A stretch of DNA of 64,000 nucleotides. Origin: Aureispira sp. CCB-QB1 (lineage in GTDB: Bacteria > Bacteroidota > Bacteroidia > Chitinophagales > Saprospiraceae). A program made the position numbers and the translations under genes. The stretch covers positions 124,001 through 188,000 of the forward strand of contig NZ_JHBV01000024.1 of the NCBI RefSeq assembly GCF_000724545.1, written 5' to 3'. A model generated the notes under the pieces. That model ran no database searches. It was not told the DNA's origin and worked only from the letters and a program-made list of their open reading frames with translations. Below, piece after piece: positions 27,390 to 37,734 of this stretch (position 1 is the first letter of the stretch; the number at the start of each line of letters is the position of its first letter).

Positions 27390-28452
27390 AACCTTTGTTG
27401 TATAGAGGTAAAACAATGTAGGCAAGTAGACCAAAAAACAGGTTACCAAATATTGTTATTGTAAAGAACATTATATTGGAAAAAGCAAAGGCATCCGCTT
27501 CTGCAACTCCATAAATAACTAAAGCTGCGGTTACGGCTATTTGATAGGTGCCCATCCCTCCAGGAGAAGGAATAACCATCCCAAACGTACCAAAAGTAAA
27601 GGCTAACAAGGCGGCTAATGGAGACAAACCTACGGTTGGTCCATAAGCAAAAAAGCACAGGTACAACATTAAATAATACATTAGCCAAATAATGAGTGTG
27701 TGCACGACAAATAAGCCTGGACGTTTTAGTTGTAAGACAGTTTTTACGCCCGAAATAAAACTAGCAATTAGAGCGATTACTTTTTGGGCAACGGCTGTTT
27801 CTTTTATTGTTTTCCAACGAACAAGTATATAAATACAAACCATTAATCCAATCCCCATTAGTCCAAGTAGTAACCCCAACCAAGGAATTGCAAAAGCAGC
27901 CTCATTTTCAGCCATTGGATGCAGACATTCTGCGGTAGGTTTTCCTGCTCCAAACAAGAAATTGTAAAGGTGATTGAACTGTGTTAGAAATGTTAATCCA
28001 GTTACAAGTAACAACATCATAACATCAAAAATACGATCAACGACAATGGTTCCAACCAGTTTTTCTAATGGAATTTTTTCATATTGAGCTACGGTTGCTG
28101 GTTTTGCAATTTCGCCTGCTCGTGGCAAGGCTAAATTGACCATGTAACCGACCATTGTTGCAAAAAAAGTATTAAATACCTTAGGCTGATAACCTAAAGG
28201 CTCTATCAGTTGATTCCAACGCAAGGCTCTGCTTAGATTGCTAATCATAAAAGCCATTAAAATGACAAATAACCAAAAAAAGTTGGCGTCTTTAAAATCG
28301 TTGACAATTTTTTGAATTAGTGTAATTTGACAACCTGTTCCTGTTTTACAATGGCATTCTAATTCATAGGCAGCCGCTTGATTAACATACACAAAGTACA
28401 ACAGGGTTAGCCCAACACCCAAAAAGACTAAAAACTTAAAAAAAGATTTCAA
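27358..28452 (-). CDS. UPF0104/LPG-synthase-like membrane protein (flippase-type domain)
   Basis: Integral membrane protein of the AglD/MprF N-terminal domain family (lysylphosphatidylglycerol synthase TM region), thought to flip lipid-linked molecules. It has about eight hydrophobic segments over 364 residues. Family blocks are SNLSRALRWNQLIEPLGY near 72, NLALPRAGEIAKPATVAQYEKIP near 108 and PSPGGMGTYQIAVTAAL near 310. No C-terminal MprF transferase domain is present, so it is not an aminoacyl-lipid synthase. It overlaps the start of rfaE2 by 32 bases, suggesting a role with LPS-related lipids, though that is inference. Confidence 0.78.
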   Translation of the reverse strand: MKSFFKFLVFLGVGLTLLYFVYVNQAAAYELECHCKTGTGCQITLIQKIVNDFKDANFFWLFVILMAFMISNLSRALRWNQLIEPLGYQPKVFNTFFATMVGYMVNLALPRAGEIAKPATVAQYEKIPLEKLVGTIVVDRIFDVMMLLLVTGLTFLTQFNHLYNFLFGAGKPTAECLHPMAENEAAFAIPWLGLLLGLMGIGLMVCIYILVRWKTIKETAVAQKVIALIASFISGVKTVLQLKRPGLFVVHTLIIWLMYYLMLYLCFFAYGPTVGLSPLAALLAFTFGTFGMVIPSPGGMGTYQIAVTAALVIYGVAEADAFAFSNIMFFTITIFGNLFFGLLAYIVLPLYNKGYEPTLPEDQQ

Positions 28453-28498
28453 AATAATTTATTTTGGTAAATTCAATAGTTACTTCATTTCTATTGCG

Positions 28499-28523
28499 TG
28501 GTCGTTGAAACCATGTAGTAACA
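28499..28523 (-). repeat. Short dispersed intergenic repeat, copy B
   Basis: GGTCGTTGAAACCATGTAGT on the plus strand, sharing CGTTGAAACCAnnnAGTA with copy C at 51124-51149. It is located 47-71 bases upstream of the UPF0104 gene start. Confidence 0.45.
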
Positions 28524-28719
28524 ACAAAGCTAGCCAATACGATTTTTCACACAGTAATGATAATGGGTAATTTGAGAATAAGAATACTAGCTCCTATAAC
28601 TTTAAGTAACTAACACTCAAATTCTCAAATCAAGTTATATTTATTATTAGGTTATCTAGTTGCAGCTGTAAACGACTCTAAATACGGTTACTAACACAAC
28701 AAGAATCAATAACTAATTA

Positions 28720-29991
28720 TTATAACGCAGGAAGTAGCTTACCTGTACACTCACCAAAACCAATTCGCAAACCATTAACTTCTCCCCAACCTCTCATAAT
28801 AACCGTATCACCATCATTAATGAATCGACGTTGAGTTCCGTCAGGCATATCAACAGGTTTAGTTCCTCTCCAAGAAATTTCTAACATAGAACCATAACTA
28901 TCTGGAGTTGGTCCTGAAATTGTTCCCGAAGCGCACATATCTCCTACGTTGACATTACATCCATTCACTGTGTGATGTGCCAATTGTTGTGTCATTGTCC
29001 AATACATATGTTTGAAATTTGAATTACACACAACTTTCTCTTCTCCTCCATTGGGTTGAATAGCTACTTGTAGCTTAATATCATAATTCTTCTTCCCTTC
29101 ATACTTCAAATAAGGCAATACTTCTGGATCTTGTTCATATCCTTCTGTACGGAATGGTTCCAATGCATCAAGTGTTACAATCCAAGGAGAAACAGTTGAG
29201 GCAAAGTTTTTAGCCAAAAATGGTCCTAAAGGAACATATTCCCATTTTTGAATATCACGTGCCGACCAATCGTTAAACAAAGCCAAACCAAAGATATAGT
29301 CGTCTGCTTCAGCAGTAGATATACTTTGTCCCATTTTGGTTGATTGACCGACCACAAACGCCATTTCTAATTCAAAATCTAACAACTTACAAGGTCCATA
29401 TACTGGTGGTTGGCTATCGTCTGGACGCTGTTGCCCTTTAGGGCGGTGTATTTCAGTTCCCGAAACGACAATAGAAGAGGCACGGCCATGATAGCCAACA
29501 GGCAAGTGTAACCAGTTTGGCAATAAAGCATTGTCTGGGTCTCTAAACATCGTCCCTACGTTTGTTGCATGCTCTCGACTAGAGTAAAAATCAGTATAAT
29601 CTCCTACTTGAACAGGTAATAATAATTCTACTTCATTCACATTGTGTAATACCTTAGCCAAGACTTCCGTCTTTCCTGCTAACTCGGTATTATTTTTTTC
29701 AAATAAATCGGAGATTCTATCTCTAACAGCACGAGTTGCTGTTTTGCCCAATGCCATAAAGTCGTTGATGTACATTTGGCTAAAAACAGCTGCATCTACT
29801 TCCAAATCCGAAAAATATCCTGCTTTTGCCAACTCTGCTAAATCAATAACAGTATCTCCAATGATTGTTGCTACTCTAGGACTCTTTTCGGCAGTTTTAA
29901 ATACTCCAAAAGGGATATTTTGAATTGGGAAATCACTGTCTGACGATACAGCAATCCAAGAACTTAATGCTGGATTATTTGCTTTTAACAT
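28720..29991 (-). CDS. fahA: Fumarylacetoacetase
   Basis: Hydrolyses 4-fumarylacetoacetate to fumarate and acetoacetate, the last step of tyrosine/homogentisate breakdown. Residues 1-115 form the N-terminal SH3-like domain; the catalytic domain carries DYTDFYSSREHATNVGTMFR (with the active-site His), GYHGRASSIVVSGT, LDFELEMAFVVG and NDWSARDIQKWEYVPLGPF, which provide the metal-binding acids. 423 residues agrees with the family. Other homogentisate pathway genes are not adjacent. It begins 62 bases after the stop of the flippase gene upstream on the same strand. Confidence 0.95.
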   Translation of the reverse strand: MLKANNPALSSWIAVSSDSDFPIQNIPFGVFKTAEKSPRVATIIGDTVIDLAELAKAGYFSDLEVDAAVFSQMYINDFMALGKTATRAVRDRISDLFEKNNTELAGKTEVLAKVLHNVNEVELLLPVQVGDYTDFYSSREHATNVGTMFRDPDNALLPNWLHLPVGYHGRASSIVVSGTEIHRPKGQQRPDDSQPPVYGPCKLLDFELEMAFVVGQSTKMGQSISTAEADDYIFGLALFNDWSARDIQKWEYVPLGPFLAKNFASTVSPWIVTLDALEPFRTEGYEQDPEVLPYLKYEGKKNYDIKLQVAIQPNGGEEKVVCNSNFKHMYWTMTQQLAHHTVNGCNVNVGDMCASGTISGPTPDSYGSMLEISWRGTKPVDMPDGTQRRFINDGDTVIMRGWGEVNGLRIGFGECTGKLLPAL

Positions 29992-30053
29992 GGTGCAATA
30001 TAATTTATTATTTGAGAATTGAACTTACTAGTTTTTTACTAGCAAGATTCTTT

Positions 30054-31589
30054 TTAATCGTTTTCTGGTTGGTCTAATATTTCATCGTTTTGTACCTTAG
30101 ATTTTTGGAAAAAAACTCCAAGTTTATTGTAGAACAACAACAAGCTTAAAATAATAAACAAGCCTCCCTTAAAGAAAATCCAACCGATATGTAAGCCTAT
30201 ATTAGGCTCACCAAAAATGTAATTTATGGCGACTATAATCCCCAAAAGTACAACATATTTTAATATTCGTCCTAATGGTAATGGAGGCAATTTTAGAATA
30301 TACTTGGTTACAAAGATGGAAAAGAGCATCATCAAAAAATAGGAAGCCAAGGTCGTATAAGCTGCTGCTTTATAACTGTATTCTTTAACTCCTATAAAAT
30401 AATAATTTAGCAAAATATTAATTATTCCACTGACCAAGACGATTCCTGCTAGATAGCTATTTTTTTTACGGAAGTAAATACCTCGGTTGGCAAAGCTGCT
30501 CACTCCATAAAATACATAGGCTCCAACAATAACAGGTGCTATTGGCAACGCTTCTAAAAATACAGGGCTAGAAGATAGTAATGTTCCGGCATCGACAGCA
30601 AATAATATTAGAAAACTAGCCCCCAAAACCAATAACTTTGTCATACTATCTACTTGTTCTCCAACTTTTTTGTAATCCTTTTTATTCATATAATCATAAT
30701 AAATAGGACTTGCTCCATTTAACAAAGCCATGACCAATCCTTGATAAATCATCCCTATCTTGTAGGCAAATGCGTACTGTCCTGCCGCAGAATGCCCTAC
30801 AGATGAATTGATAAACCATTGATCAAAAGAAGTAAGAATGTGATTGCTTAAGGTAAATGGAATTAGTGGGATTGAGTAAATCAAGGCGTATTTGACATAA
30901 TCAAGTGATAAGTGGTCAAAAGACATATACTTAGATAAGTTGCGAAAAGCATAAGTAGCCAACAAAAAAGTAGCCAAACACTCTCCTACTATCTTTCCCA
31001 TAAAAGTATAACTTGTTTCCTCTCCGTTGTACCAATAAACGGCTCCTGATAAGTAAATCAATCCTATCATTGTCAATCCAAACTTGCTATATTGCCATAT
31101 CACTTGAATCGTGGCATACTCTTTACTTTGCTTGGTTGCGATAAGCACGTTGTAATAAAAGAGAATAAGTATCGTTCCATAAGTTGTTAGAATGAGCCAA
31201 AAGATCAATTCTAAAGGAATATTCATATAAGAGGCGATCTGCTCCTTAAACAAAAAAACGGCTCCGCTCAAACTCAAAAATATGACATTAAAAGCGACAA
31301 AGATAGTTCCTAAAAACTCTTTAAAATCGGTCTTTCCATCTTCAAAATAATACCTAGGAATAGCACCATGTATCGCAAGTGTCAATAAGACAGAAGTAAC
31401 ACCTATATAAGTAGTAAATACATTAATAATTCCATATTCTTCAGCTGTTAGGTAAGCTGTAAAAATTGGTAGGGTAATAATCCCTAAAAGGTGAACAAAG
31501 ATGGTTCCTGTAAAATAAGTACTAGCATGTTTAAAGGTATCAAAGAAAGAAAACTGTTGAAGTTTTTTGAGTAAATTGTTAACTCCCAT
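30054..31589 (-). CDS. Wzx/MATE-like polysaccharide flippase
   Basis: Polysaccharide-biosynthesis membrane protein of the MOP superfamily, probably exporting a lipid-linked oligosaccharide or O-antigen unit across the inner membrane. It has 12-14 hydrophobic helices over 511 residues. The N-terminal segment YFTGTIFVHLLGIITLPIFTAYLTAEEYGIINV, split here across a 20-residue limit, is typical of the family (FTAYLTAEEYGIINVF). A hydrophilic tail ends the protein. No glycosyltransferases or polymerase are nearby, so the exported sugar is not known. Confidence 0.85.
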   Translation of the reverse strand: MGVNNLLKKLQQFSFFDTFKHASTYFTGTIFVHLLGIITLPIFTAYLTAEEYGIINVFTTYIGVTSVLLTLAIHGAIPRYYFEDGKTDFKEFLGTIFVAFNVIFLSLSGAVFLFKEQIASYMNIPLELIFWLILTTYGTILILFYYNVLIATKQSKEYATIQVIWQYSKFGLTMIGLIYLSGAVYWYNGEETSYTFMGKIVGECLATFLLATYAFRNLSKYMSFDHLSLDYVKYALIYSIPLIPFTLSNHILTSFDQWFINSSVGHSAAGQYAFAYKIGMIYQGLVMALLNGASPIYYDYMNKKDYKKVGEQVDSMTKLLVLGASFLILFAVDAGTLLSSSPVFLEALPIAPVIVGAYVFYGVSSFANRGIYFRKKNSYLAGIVLVSGIINILLNYYFIGVKEYSYKAAAYTTLASYFLMMLFSIFVTKYILKLPPLPLGRILKYVVLLGIIVAINYIFGEPNIGLHIGWIFFKGGLFIILSLLLFYNKLGVFFQKSKVQNDEILDQPEND

Positions 31590-31862
31590 AAACTTGATGA
31601 TCGTTTGTCGATTATTTTATCCGCACTCTTAAAATTTTTTAAAGGTAGTTTAATTTTTCTTCTTTTTAATCCTTAAATGTACTAGATATGCTTCTTTGTG
31701 TTTTTGTTTGATTATTTTAGTATTTTTTTAAGTATAATTGCTAGTAGTTCACTAATTTTTAAGGAACTGCTGATTGAAACTTCATGAAACTTTGTATTGT
31801 GTTTTTTTGAAGTTTACAAAGCCAATTTTACCACACCGTATTGAGACAGACCGAGCACACCA

Positions 31863-34800
31863 ATGGCAAAAGACAATTACAACAAACACTTCCAATCAAT
31901 TCTTTCTAAGTTAAACCCTGCTCAAATGCAGGCTGTTACAGAAACAGAAGGTCCCGTTATTGCTATTGCAGGTCCAGGAACAGGCAAAACGCATATTTTA
32001 ACTGCGCGAATTGGTCAGATTCTATTGACAACCGATACTCAAGCACATAATATTTTATGTTTAACTTTTACGGATGCGGCAGTTAATGCTATGCGTCAAC
32101 GACTCTTGGATTTTATTGGTCCTGATGCTCATAGAGTCCATATTTATACGTTTCATTCTTTTTGTAATAAGGTCATACAAGAAAATCTAGAGATTTTTGG
32201 GCGACACGATCTAGAACCACTGTCTGATTTAGAGCGCATTGAAATTATCAGAAGCATTATCAATGATTTGGATGTTGAACATCCTTTAAAGATGAACCAG
32301 CGGGATCCTTATTATTATGAGCAACATCTAGCCGATTTGTTCAAACAAATGAAAGCTGAACGTTGGTCTCCTCAATTTATCCAGAACCAAATAAAAAATT
32401 ATTTGGAATTCTTGCCAAAACGCCCAGAAATGCGCTATAAGCGCAATGCAGGACAGTTTCAAAAAGGGGACTTAAAAGAAGCTCAATTTAATAGCATTTC
32501 TAAAAAAATGCAACGCTTAGATCAAGCAGTCTTACTTTTTGATAAGTATCAAGCTGTTCTAGACGAGCGACAACGATATGATTATGAGGATATGATTTTG
32601 TGGGTTTTAGAAGCATTTGAAAAAGAAGAATTTTTGCTGCGTTCTTATCAAGAGCAATATCTGTATTTATTGGTCGATGAATTTCAAGATACGAATGGTT
32701 CTCAAAGTGCCATCGTGCATCAACTCGTAGCTTATTGGGGAGATAATCCTAATTTATTTATTGTTGGAGACGACGACCAATCCATTTATGAATTTCAGGG
32801 GGCTAGAGTTAAAAACATGACAGACTTTTATGAGCAATATCATAAAAACTTGTTGCTAATTATGCTTCAAGAAAATTATCGTTCGTCTCAAAATATCTTA
32901 AATGCAGCAAAAGACGCCATCGAGCATAATGAAATTCGCATTATCAATCAAATTGAAGGGCTAGAATTAAATAAAGTGCTGATAGGTGCAAATCCTGCCT
33001 ATGCAGCGCTTCAAACGCCTGTAGAAATTGTTGCTTATCCCAATCAATTGCAAGAAGAAATTGCAATTGTTCAACGCATTGAGCAACTTCAAAAAGAAGG
33101 GGTACTACTCAAAGAAATTGCCATTATCTACGCAAAACACAAACAAGCAGATAATATTATTCAACTCTTTGAAAAGAGACAAATTGCCTACCAATCCAAG
33201 CGCCGAATCAATATCTTAGAACTGCCCCTTGTCCACAACTTGCGCAAATTGATGGGCTATATCGCCAATGAATATGCCAAGCCCGATAGTAACGAAGATG
33301 TTTTCTTTGAATTTTTGCACTATGATTTTATTGGTGTTAGTAGCAAAGATGCTGCTGTTTTAACTGCTTGGATGGCTCGAAAAAAGAAGGCTCTAATTAT
33401 GAAAGGAGACTTTGAAAATATTCCTATGTGGCGAGATACAATTCGCAATGCCCAACTATTGGAGTCCATTGGGCTAGATAGTGTAGAGCAGTTGACTAAT
33501 TTTGCTGCTTTTTTAGATGAAAGCATTCATTATTACAAAGATTATAGCCTTCCCCAATTCTTTGAGTTATTAATCAATAGAAGCGGATTAGTAACTTTTA
33601 TTGCCGAGCACGAACAAAAATCGTGGTTGGTTCAAGTTGTTGGGACACTCTTTGAATTTGTGAAGCAGGAAACTGCAAAAAATCAAAAATTAACTTTGGG
33701 AGCTTTCTTGGTTTTATTGGATCAGATGGAAGCGAATAGAATTGGCATGGGACTATTCCAATTAAATCAAGCAGACGATGGAGTAAATTTGATTACAGCA
33801 CATTCTGCCAAAGGTCTAGAATTTGAGTATGTGTTTATTATTAATGGCTTAAAGGATTATTGGGAACCACGCAGTAGCTCTGGTAAGCATTTTACGTTTC
33901 CTGATACCATTACCTACTCCAATGAAACCGACGCTCAAGAAGCTGCTCGACGATTGTTTTATGTTGCCATGACTCGTGCCAAAAAATCACTTCAAATATC
34001 TTATTATCAATACAATACTAGTCATAAGATACAAACCAAAGCAGCCTTTGTTGACGAACTTTTACAAGCCCGCAATCCTGCTATTGTATTTAGTGAACAA
34101 GAAGCCTTTTTATCAGAAGAATGGCAATTGTTACAACTAGAAAAAGCGGATGAAAAACCTAAAATTAGGTTATTGAGCACCTCTATGCTCAATGCTTTAT
34201 TAGAAGGATTCCGTTTAAGCATTTCAGCTATGAATAATTACCTTAGCTGCCCTTTGAGCTTTTATTATGAATATATTTTGCGGGTTCCATCTTTGTCTAG
34301 CGTAGAAGCTGCTTATGGAACGGCTATTCACAACTCCTTGAATCGCATCTTTAACTTAGCTCTAAAAAATGACAACCAACTACCTGATACAGAGACGCTC
34401 TTAGATATTTTTAGGTTTGAAATGAAAAATCAACGTATTTTCTTAACGCATAGAATCTACAAAGAACGTTTAGAATTAGGAACAAGGCATTTAAAAGCAT
34501 ACTACAGCGCTCGAAAAGAGGAATGGAACCAATTGTTACAAACAGCAACAGTAATGACTGAAAAACCGCTTCGAAATGTCGAATGGAAAGGCATTCCCAT
34601 GACGGGGACTATTGATAAATTACTTTTGTTGCCCCATACCTCTGGTAAAAAGGTTCATATTGTAGATTACAAAACAGGAAAACTGCAAGATAAACGAATG
34701 GCTTTGCCTTCTAACTCCAATCCCTATGGGGGGATTTATTGGCGACAATTAATTTTTTATAAAATTTTATTAGAAAACTCTAGTTTAACCTCTTACAAAG

Positions 34801-35048
34801 TACGTTCTGCCGAGATAGATTACTTAACCCCTAATGAAGAAGGGCTATTTCCAAGTAAATCCATCGAATTTAAGACCAAACAGGTTAACATGGTCAAAAA
34901 AATGATCGAACAGGTTTATTCCAATATCATGAATCATCGTTTTTCAGAGGGCTGCGGTGAATCTCATTGCAAATGGTGTAATTTTGCTCAACGAAATGTT
35001 GCTCCTAATGAATTTTCTAATGCTGAGGTAGAATTATTGGATGATTAG
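31863..35048 (+). CDS. UvrD/AddA-type helicase fused to a C-terminal PD-(D/E)XK nuclease with an Fe-S-type cysteine set
   Basis: Superfamily 1A DNA helicase with a RecB/AddB-like nuclease, presumably for double-strand-break or recombination repair. Walker A AGPGTGKT is at 36-43; Walker B DEFQDTN near 271-277; motif III GDDDQSIYEFQGAR; motif V AHSAKGLEFEYVF; motif VI VAMTRAKKS near 700. Two insert regions split the motor. The nuclease domain starts near residue 785 and has the VDYKTGKLQ catalytic motif near 932. One cysteine in YLSCPLSFYYEY (near 790) and three near the end (C-GESH-C-KW-C, near 1030) match the four-cysteine Fe-S arrangement of AddB and Cas4. A single chain combines both halves of AddAB. 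Confidence 0.88.
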   Translation: MAKDNYNKHFQSILSKLNPAQMQAVTETEGPVIAIAGPGTGKTHILTARIGQILLTTDTQAHNILCLTFTDAAVNAMRQRLLDFIGPDAHRVHIYTFHSFCNKVIQENLEIFGRHDLEPLSDLERIEIIRSIINDLDVEHPLKMNQRDPYYYEQHLADLFKQMKAERWSPQFIQNQIKNYLEFLPKRPEMRYKRNAGQFQKGDLKEAQFNSISKKMQRLDQAVLLFDKYQAVLDERQRYDYEDMILWVLEAFEKEEFLLRSYQEQYLYLLVDEFQDTNGSQSAIVHQLVAYWGDNPNLFIVGDDDQSIYEFQGARVKNMTDFYEQYHKNLLLIMLQENYRSSQNILNAAKDAIEHNEIRIINQIEGLELNKVLIGANPAYAALQTPVEIVAYPNQLQEEIAIVQRIEQLQKEGVLLKEIAIIYAKHKQADNIIQLFEKRQIAYQSKRRINILELPLVHNLRKLMGYIANEYAKPDSNEDVFFEFLHYDFIGVSSKDAAVLTAWMARKKKALIMKGDFENIPMWRDTIRNAQLLESIGLDSVEQLTNFAAFLDESIHYYKDYSLPQFFELLINRSGLVTFIAEHEQKSWLVQVVGTLFEFVKQETAKNQKLTLGAFLVLLDQMEANRIGMGLFQLNQADDGVNLITAHSAKGLEFEYVFIINGLKDYWEPRSSSGKHFTFPDTITYSNETDAQEAARRLFYVAMTRAKKSLQISYYQYNTSHKIQTKAAFVDELLQARNPAIVFSEQEAFLSEEWQLLQLEKADEKPKIRLLSTSMLNALLEGFRLSISAMNNYLSCPLSFYYEYILRVPSLSSVEAAYGTAIHNSLNRIFNLALKNDNQLPDTETLLDIFRFEMKNQRIFLTHRIYKERLELGTRHLKAYYSARKEEWNQLLQTATVMTEKPLRNVEWKGIPMTGTIDKLLLLPHTSGKKVHIVDYKTGKLQDKRMALPSNSNPYGGIYWRQLIFYKILLENSSLTSYKVRSAEIDYLTPNEEGLFPSKSIEFKTKQVNMVKKMIEQVYSNIMNHRFSEGCGESHCKWCNFAQRNVAPNEFSNAEVELLDD

Positions 35049-35128
35049 TATCAAATATACCTACAAGGCTCTTAATAATTCATAACGCAAAACACTAGCT
35101 ATGATATGAGTAGGACACACTTTTTTAT

Positions 35129-35782
35129 CTACGTATCTAAAGAAATCTCATTCCATTCAAACTCTGAATAACATATAAATTCAAGCGTTTTCCTTCTTTC
35201 CATTATTATATCAAGGTCTACAAAATCTGATTGTTTACCTTTTAATTTTATACTTCTAGCATACCAATGTGCTCTGTAAAACTTATCAAGCATTTCGAAG
35301 ATTGTTATGTCCTGCCTAAGTCTATATTTTTGTATAAATACTAGAGCTAACTCACCGTCTTGAATATTAGGAAGCATGGATGCTAGAGAATCTTCAACGC
35401 CTGTATTTAAAGTAAGATTCTCATGTAGATTTCCAGCCCAAGCAAAAGCCCAAACAGCTTCAATATACCAATAAAGATCAATCTGATCTTGCTCTGGCAG
35501 ATCCTCATAATTTGTATGTAGGTACTTTGTTTCTTTATTTGTAAGCTTCCCAATTAAATTATTTTTCTCAATCCAATCTTCAATAGTTTTAATCGGAGCT
35601 CCTAGATGTAATTGAAATAAGGCCAAAGACACCATCATTCTTTCTGCAACGTCCTTAGATCTTCTAAAATTGGCTTTATCCAATATAGGCAACCCCATAC
35701 TAACCTTTACCCCTATAGAAATCAATTCTTTAGTATTATTTTCTTTTATTTTATAAGGATTTATTTTCTTTTTGAACCACAT
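35129..35782 (-). CDS. DUF4272 domain protein
   Basis: Soluble 217-residue protein of a family with no known function. The family blocks are RSKDVAERMMVSLALFQLHLGAP near 40, YWYIEAVWAFAWAGNLHENL near 103 and FYRAHWYARSIKLKG near 165. No signal peptide. It lies convergent to the helicase gene, with 80 bases between stops and no clear terminator. Such proteins are often found near toxin-immunity or immunity-like gene sets, but none is visible here. Confidence 0.65.
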   Translation of the reverse strand: MWFKKKINPYKIKENNTKELISIGVKVSMGLPILDKANFRRSKDVAERMMVSLALFQLHLGAPIKTIEDWIEKNNLIGKLTNKETKYLHTNYEDLPEQDQIDLYWYIEAVWAFAWAGNLHENLTLNTGVEDSLASMLPNIQDGELALVFIQKYRLRQDITIFEMLDKFYRAHWYARSIKLKGKQSDFVDLDIIMERRKTLEFICYSEFEWNEISLDT

Positions 35783-35964
35783 ATAATATTTAGATTTCGG
35801 CTCTTCACTCAGTCACAACAATATAATAATCAAACAACTAAAGTTTTAGTGTTTTTTTTCATTATCCATTATATCATAATATAACTTCTAATTTAAACAA
35901 GGGCAAACATATTAATTTTTCCTTTCAAAAAGACGAAAGGAAATTAGCAGAGAAGTAGATAAAC

Positions 35965-36819
35965 CTACCAAACATTAAAATAAATAATCAGATAAGTATA
36001 AGCAAAAGGAATAACAAATATAAACGCATCAAAACGATCCAAGAAACCTCCGTGTCCAGGCAATAAATTACCAGAATCTTTAATGCCTAAACTTCGTTTG
36101 AACATCGATTCTACCAAGTCGCCCAATATTCCAAAAAAAGTACAAATGCAAGCTAATCCAATCCAGAATGGCATAGGCAAGTTGAGAGGCACAAACACCA
36201 AAGAACACAAATAACCAGTCAAAATAGCTCCTGCTACGCCGCTAAATGTACCTTCCCAAGTCTTGTTAGGAGAAATACGTGGAAACATCTTATTCTTGCC
36301 AATTTTTGAACCTAAAAGGTATGCAAAAACATCACTTGCCCAAACCATAAATAAGATGGCTAGTATAAATTGGTTGCCAACACCTCCTAGTTGAGAAATC
36401 GGGGAACTACAAATCCAAATTAATAGGGAAAAAGGTAGTCCAATATACAATACCCCTAAAGCAGTATAAGCTAAATTGTGAAAGGGTCTTAGAGATTTTC
36501 CAAATAACTCAAACAAGAACAAGGAAAAAGCAATAGCAGGAAATAAATACAACAATCGAATTGCTTCGTCATAGCCTCCATGATACTTTAATGCCGCTAA
36601 AAGTGGAAAACAACTTCCTATAAAAATAAAACTTATCGTTCTAATCCAATTGACAACAACTGTCCCATCCTTCGTCAAAACATGTCCTCCAAACTCCCAA
36701 AGACAAAGTACTGTAATCAATAAAAATAGAAGGGTGCAACTAAGAGGATGAAAGATACATCCTCCTATCATTACAGCACCAAATGTAAGTCCTGTAATTG
36801 TTCTAGTTTTTAAACTCAT
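35965..36819 (-). CDS. cdsA: Phosphatidate cytidylyltransferase (CDP-diacylglycerol synthase)
   Basis: Makes CDP-diacylglycerol from CTP and phosphatidic acid, the branch point of phospholipid synthesis, in the inner membrane. The CdsA signature SMFKRSLGIKDSGNLLPGHGG, followed by DRFDAF, is near the C terminus. Other family elements are ASDVFAYLLGSKIGKNK and SPNKTWEGTFSG. About eight membrane helices, 284 residues, standard length. It starts 15 bases after the stop of the CPBP gene on the same strand, so argD-like, CPBP and cdsA form one transcription unit. Confidence 0.95.
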   Translation of the reverse strand: MSLKTRTITGLTFGAVMIGGCIFHPLSCTLLFLLITVLCLWEFGGHVLTKDGTVVVNWIRTISFIFIGSCFPLLAALKYHGGYDEAIRLLYLFPAIAFSLFLFELFGKSLRPFHNLAYTALGVLYIGLPFSLLIWICSSPISQLGGVGNQFILAILFMVWASDVFAYLLGSKIGKNKMFPRISPNKTWEGTFSGVAGAILTGYLCSLVFVPLNLPMPFWIGLACICTFFGILGDLVESMFKRSLGIKDSGNLLPGHGGFLDRFDAFIFVIPFAYTYLIIYFNVW

Positions 36820-36834
36820 TAAAATTATTATTAT

Positions 36835-37734
36835 TTAATTTATTTTAATATATTTATATTCTTGGTTTATTTTCTTAAAAATAGCTAAAAATAGAAGAAA
36901 TATCAAACTACTAATTCCCGCTAACAAAAAAGGTACTGACTCTATGTCATTAATGTTTCCCGCTAGATTAGGAGAAAAATAGGGTATTATAACCTGGAAA
37001 CTATTAAAAAATACATGAACAAGCACTGTTATCCATAAATTTCCTGTAAAAATAAGCAAATAACAGAATATTACTCCTAAAAGGAACCTTGGAACAAATC
37101 CTTCTAATTGAAAGTGCATTAAAGAAAAAATAAATCCTGTCAAAATAGCTCCATAATGAATATTCTGAGTCCACAAGGTTAATAAACGCTGCAATATTCC
37201 TCGAAATAAGAACTCCTCTCCAATTCCAGCAGCTAAGCCTAGCAATAATAAATTTAGGATTAAATCCTTGGGAGTATTCATTTCTAAGAAAGCACTTTGT
37301 ATATCTAGTTTTTCTTGAGAGATGATACTATCTGGCAATAACTGCGTATTCCAATAATAAATAAAAGAAATAAAGGGATATATGGATGCTACCAAAAGAA
37401 GACTCCAAAATATATTTTTAATCATTGGAGTTTTATTCGCATAAACAATTTTTAAAGCATTCTTTTTATGGTATAAAAAAATAAAAACCAGTGCAGGAAT
37501 TAAATATTGAAATAAATGAACAATCAATTGCAGAACTTTTAAAGTATCTAAATACTCTAAGTACTCCCCTTTTGCAATTCCATTTAAAATTTTAGAGAAA
37601 TCTGGCAATCCAAATAATGCAGCTAATAATTGAACAACAATCATCCCTACTACATAAAATCCAAACCAAATAAATAAGAATAAAAAAGTCTCATTTTTTA
37701 GCTGCTCCCTTCGATCAATATAATTATTTTCCAT
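36835..37734 (-). CDS. CPBP-family intramembrane protease
   Basis: Polytopic membrane protein of the CAAX-protease/bacteriocin-processing (Abi, CPBP) family, related to Rce1. The catalytic Glu-Glu motif is GIGEEFLFRGILQRLL, with the second histidine motif SLMHFQLEGFVPRF and a third HVFFNSF; all the conserved acids and histidines are present. Eight or so helices. I start at the ATG at 37734 (MENNYIDRREQ), which overlaps the aminotransferase stop by 11 bases; other ATGs at 37740 and 37758 are possible. It is between cdsA and the aminotransferase on one strand. Substrate unknown. Confidence 0.82.
   Translation of the reverse strand: MENNYIDRREQLKNETFLFLFIWFGFYVVGMIVVQLLAALFGLPDFSKILNGIAKGEYLEYLDTLKVLQLIVHLFQYLIPALVFIFLYHKKNALKIVYANKTPMIKNIFWSLLLVASIYPFISFIYYWNTQLLPDSIISQEKLDIQSAFLEMNTPKDLILNLLLLGLAAGIGEEFLFRGILQRLLTLWTQNIHYGAILTGFIFSLMHFQLEGFVPRFLLGVIFCYLLIFTGNLWITVLVHVFFNSFQVIIPYFSPNLAGNINDIESVPFLLAGISSLIFLLFLAIFKKINQEYKYIKIN

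Noticed and set aside
33866-33885. GGAACCACGCAGTAGC, similar to the short dispersed repeat
   Set aside because: In the helicase coding region, where the frame reads WEPRSSSG; chance similarity.
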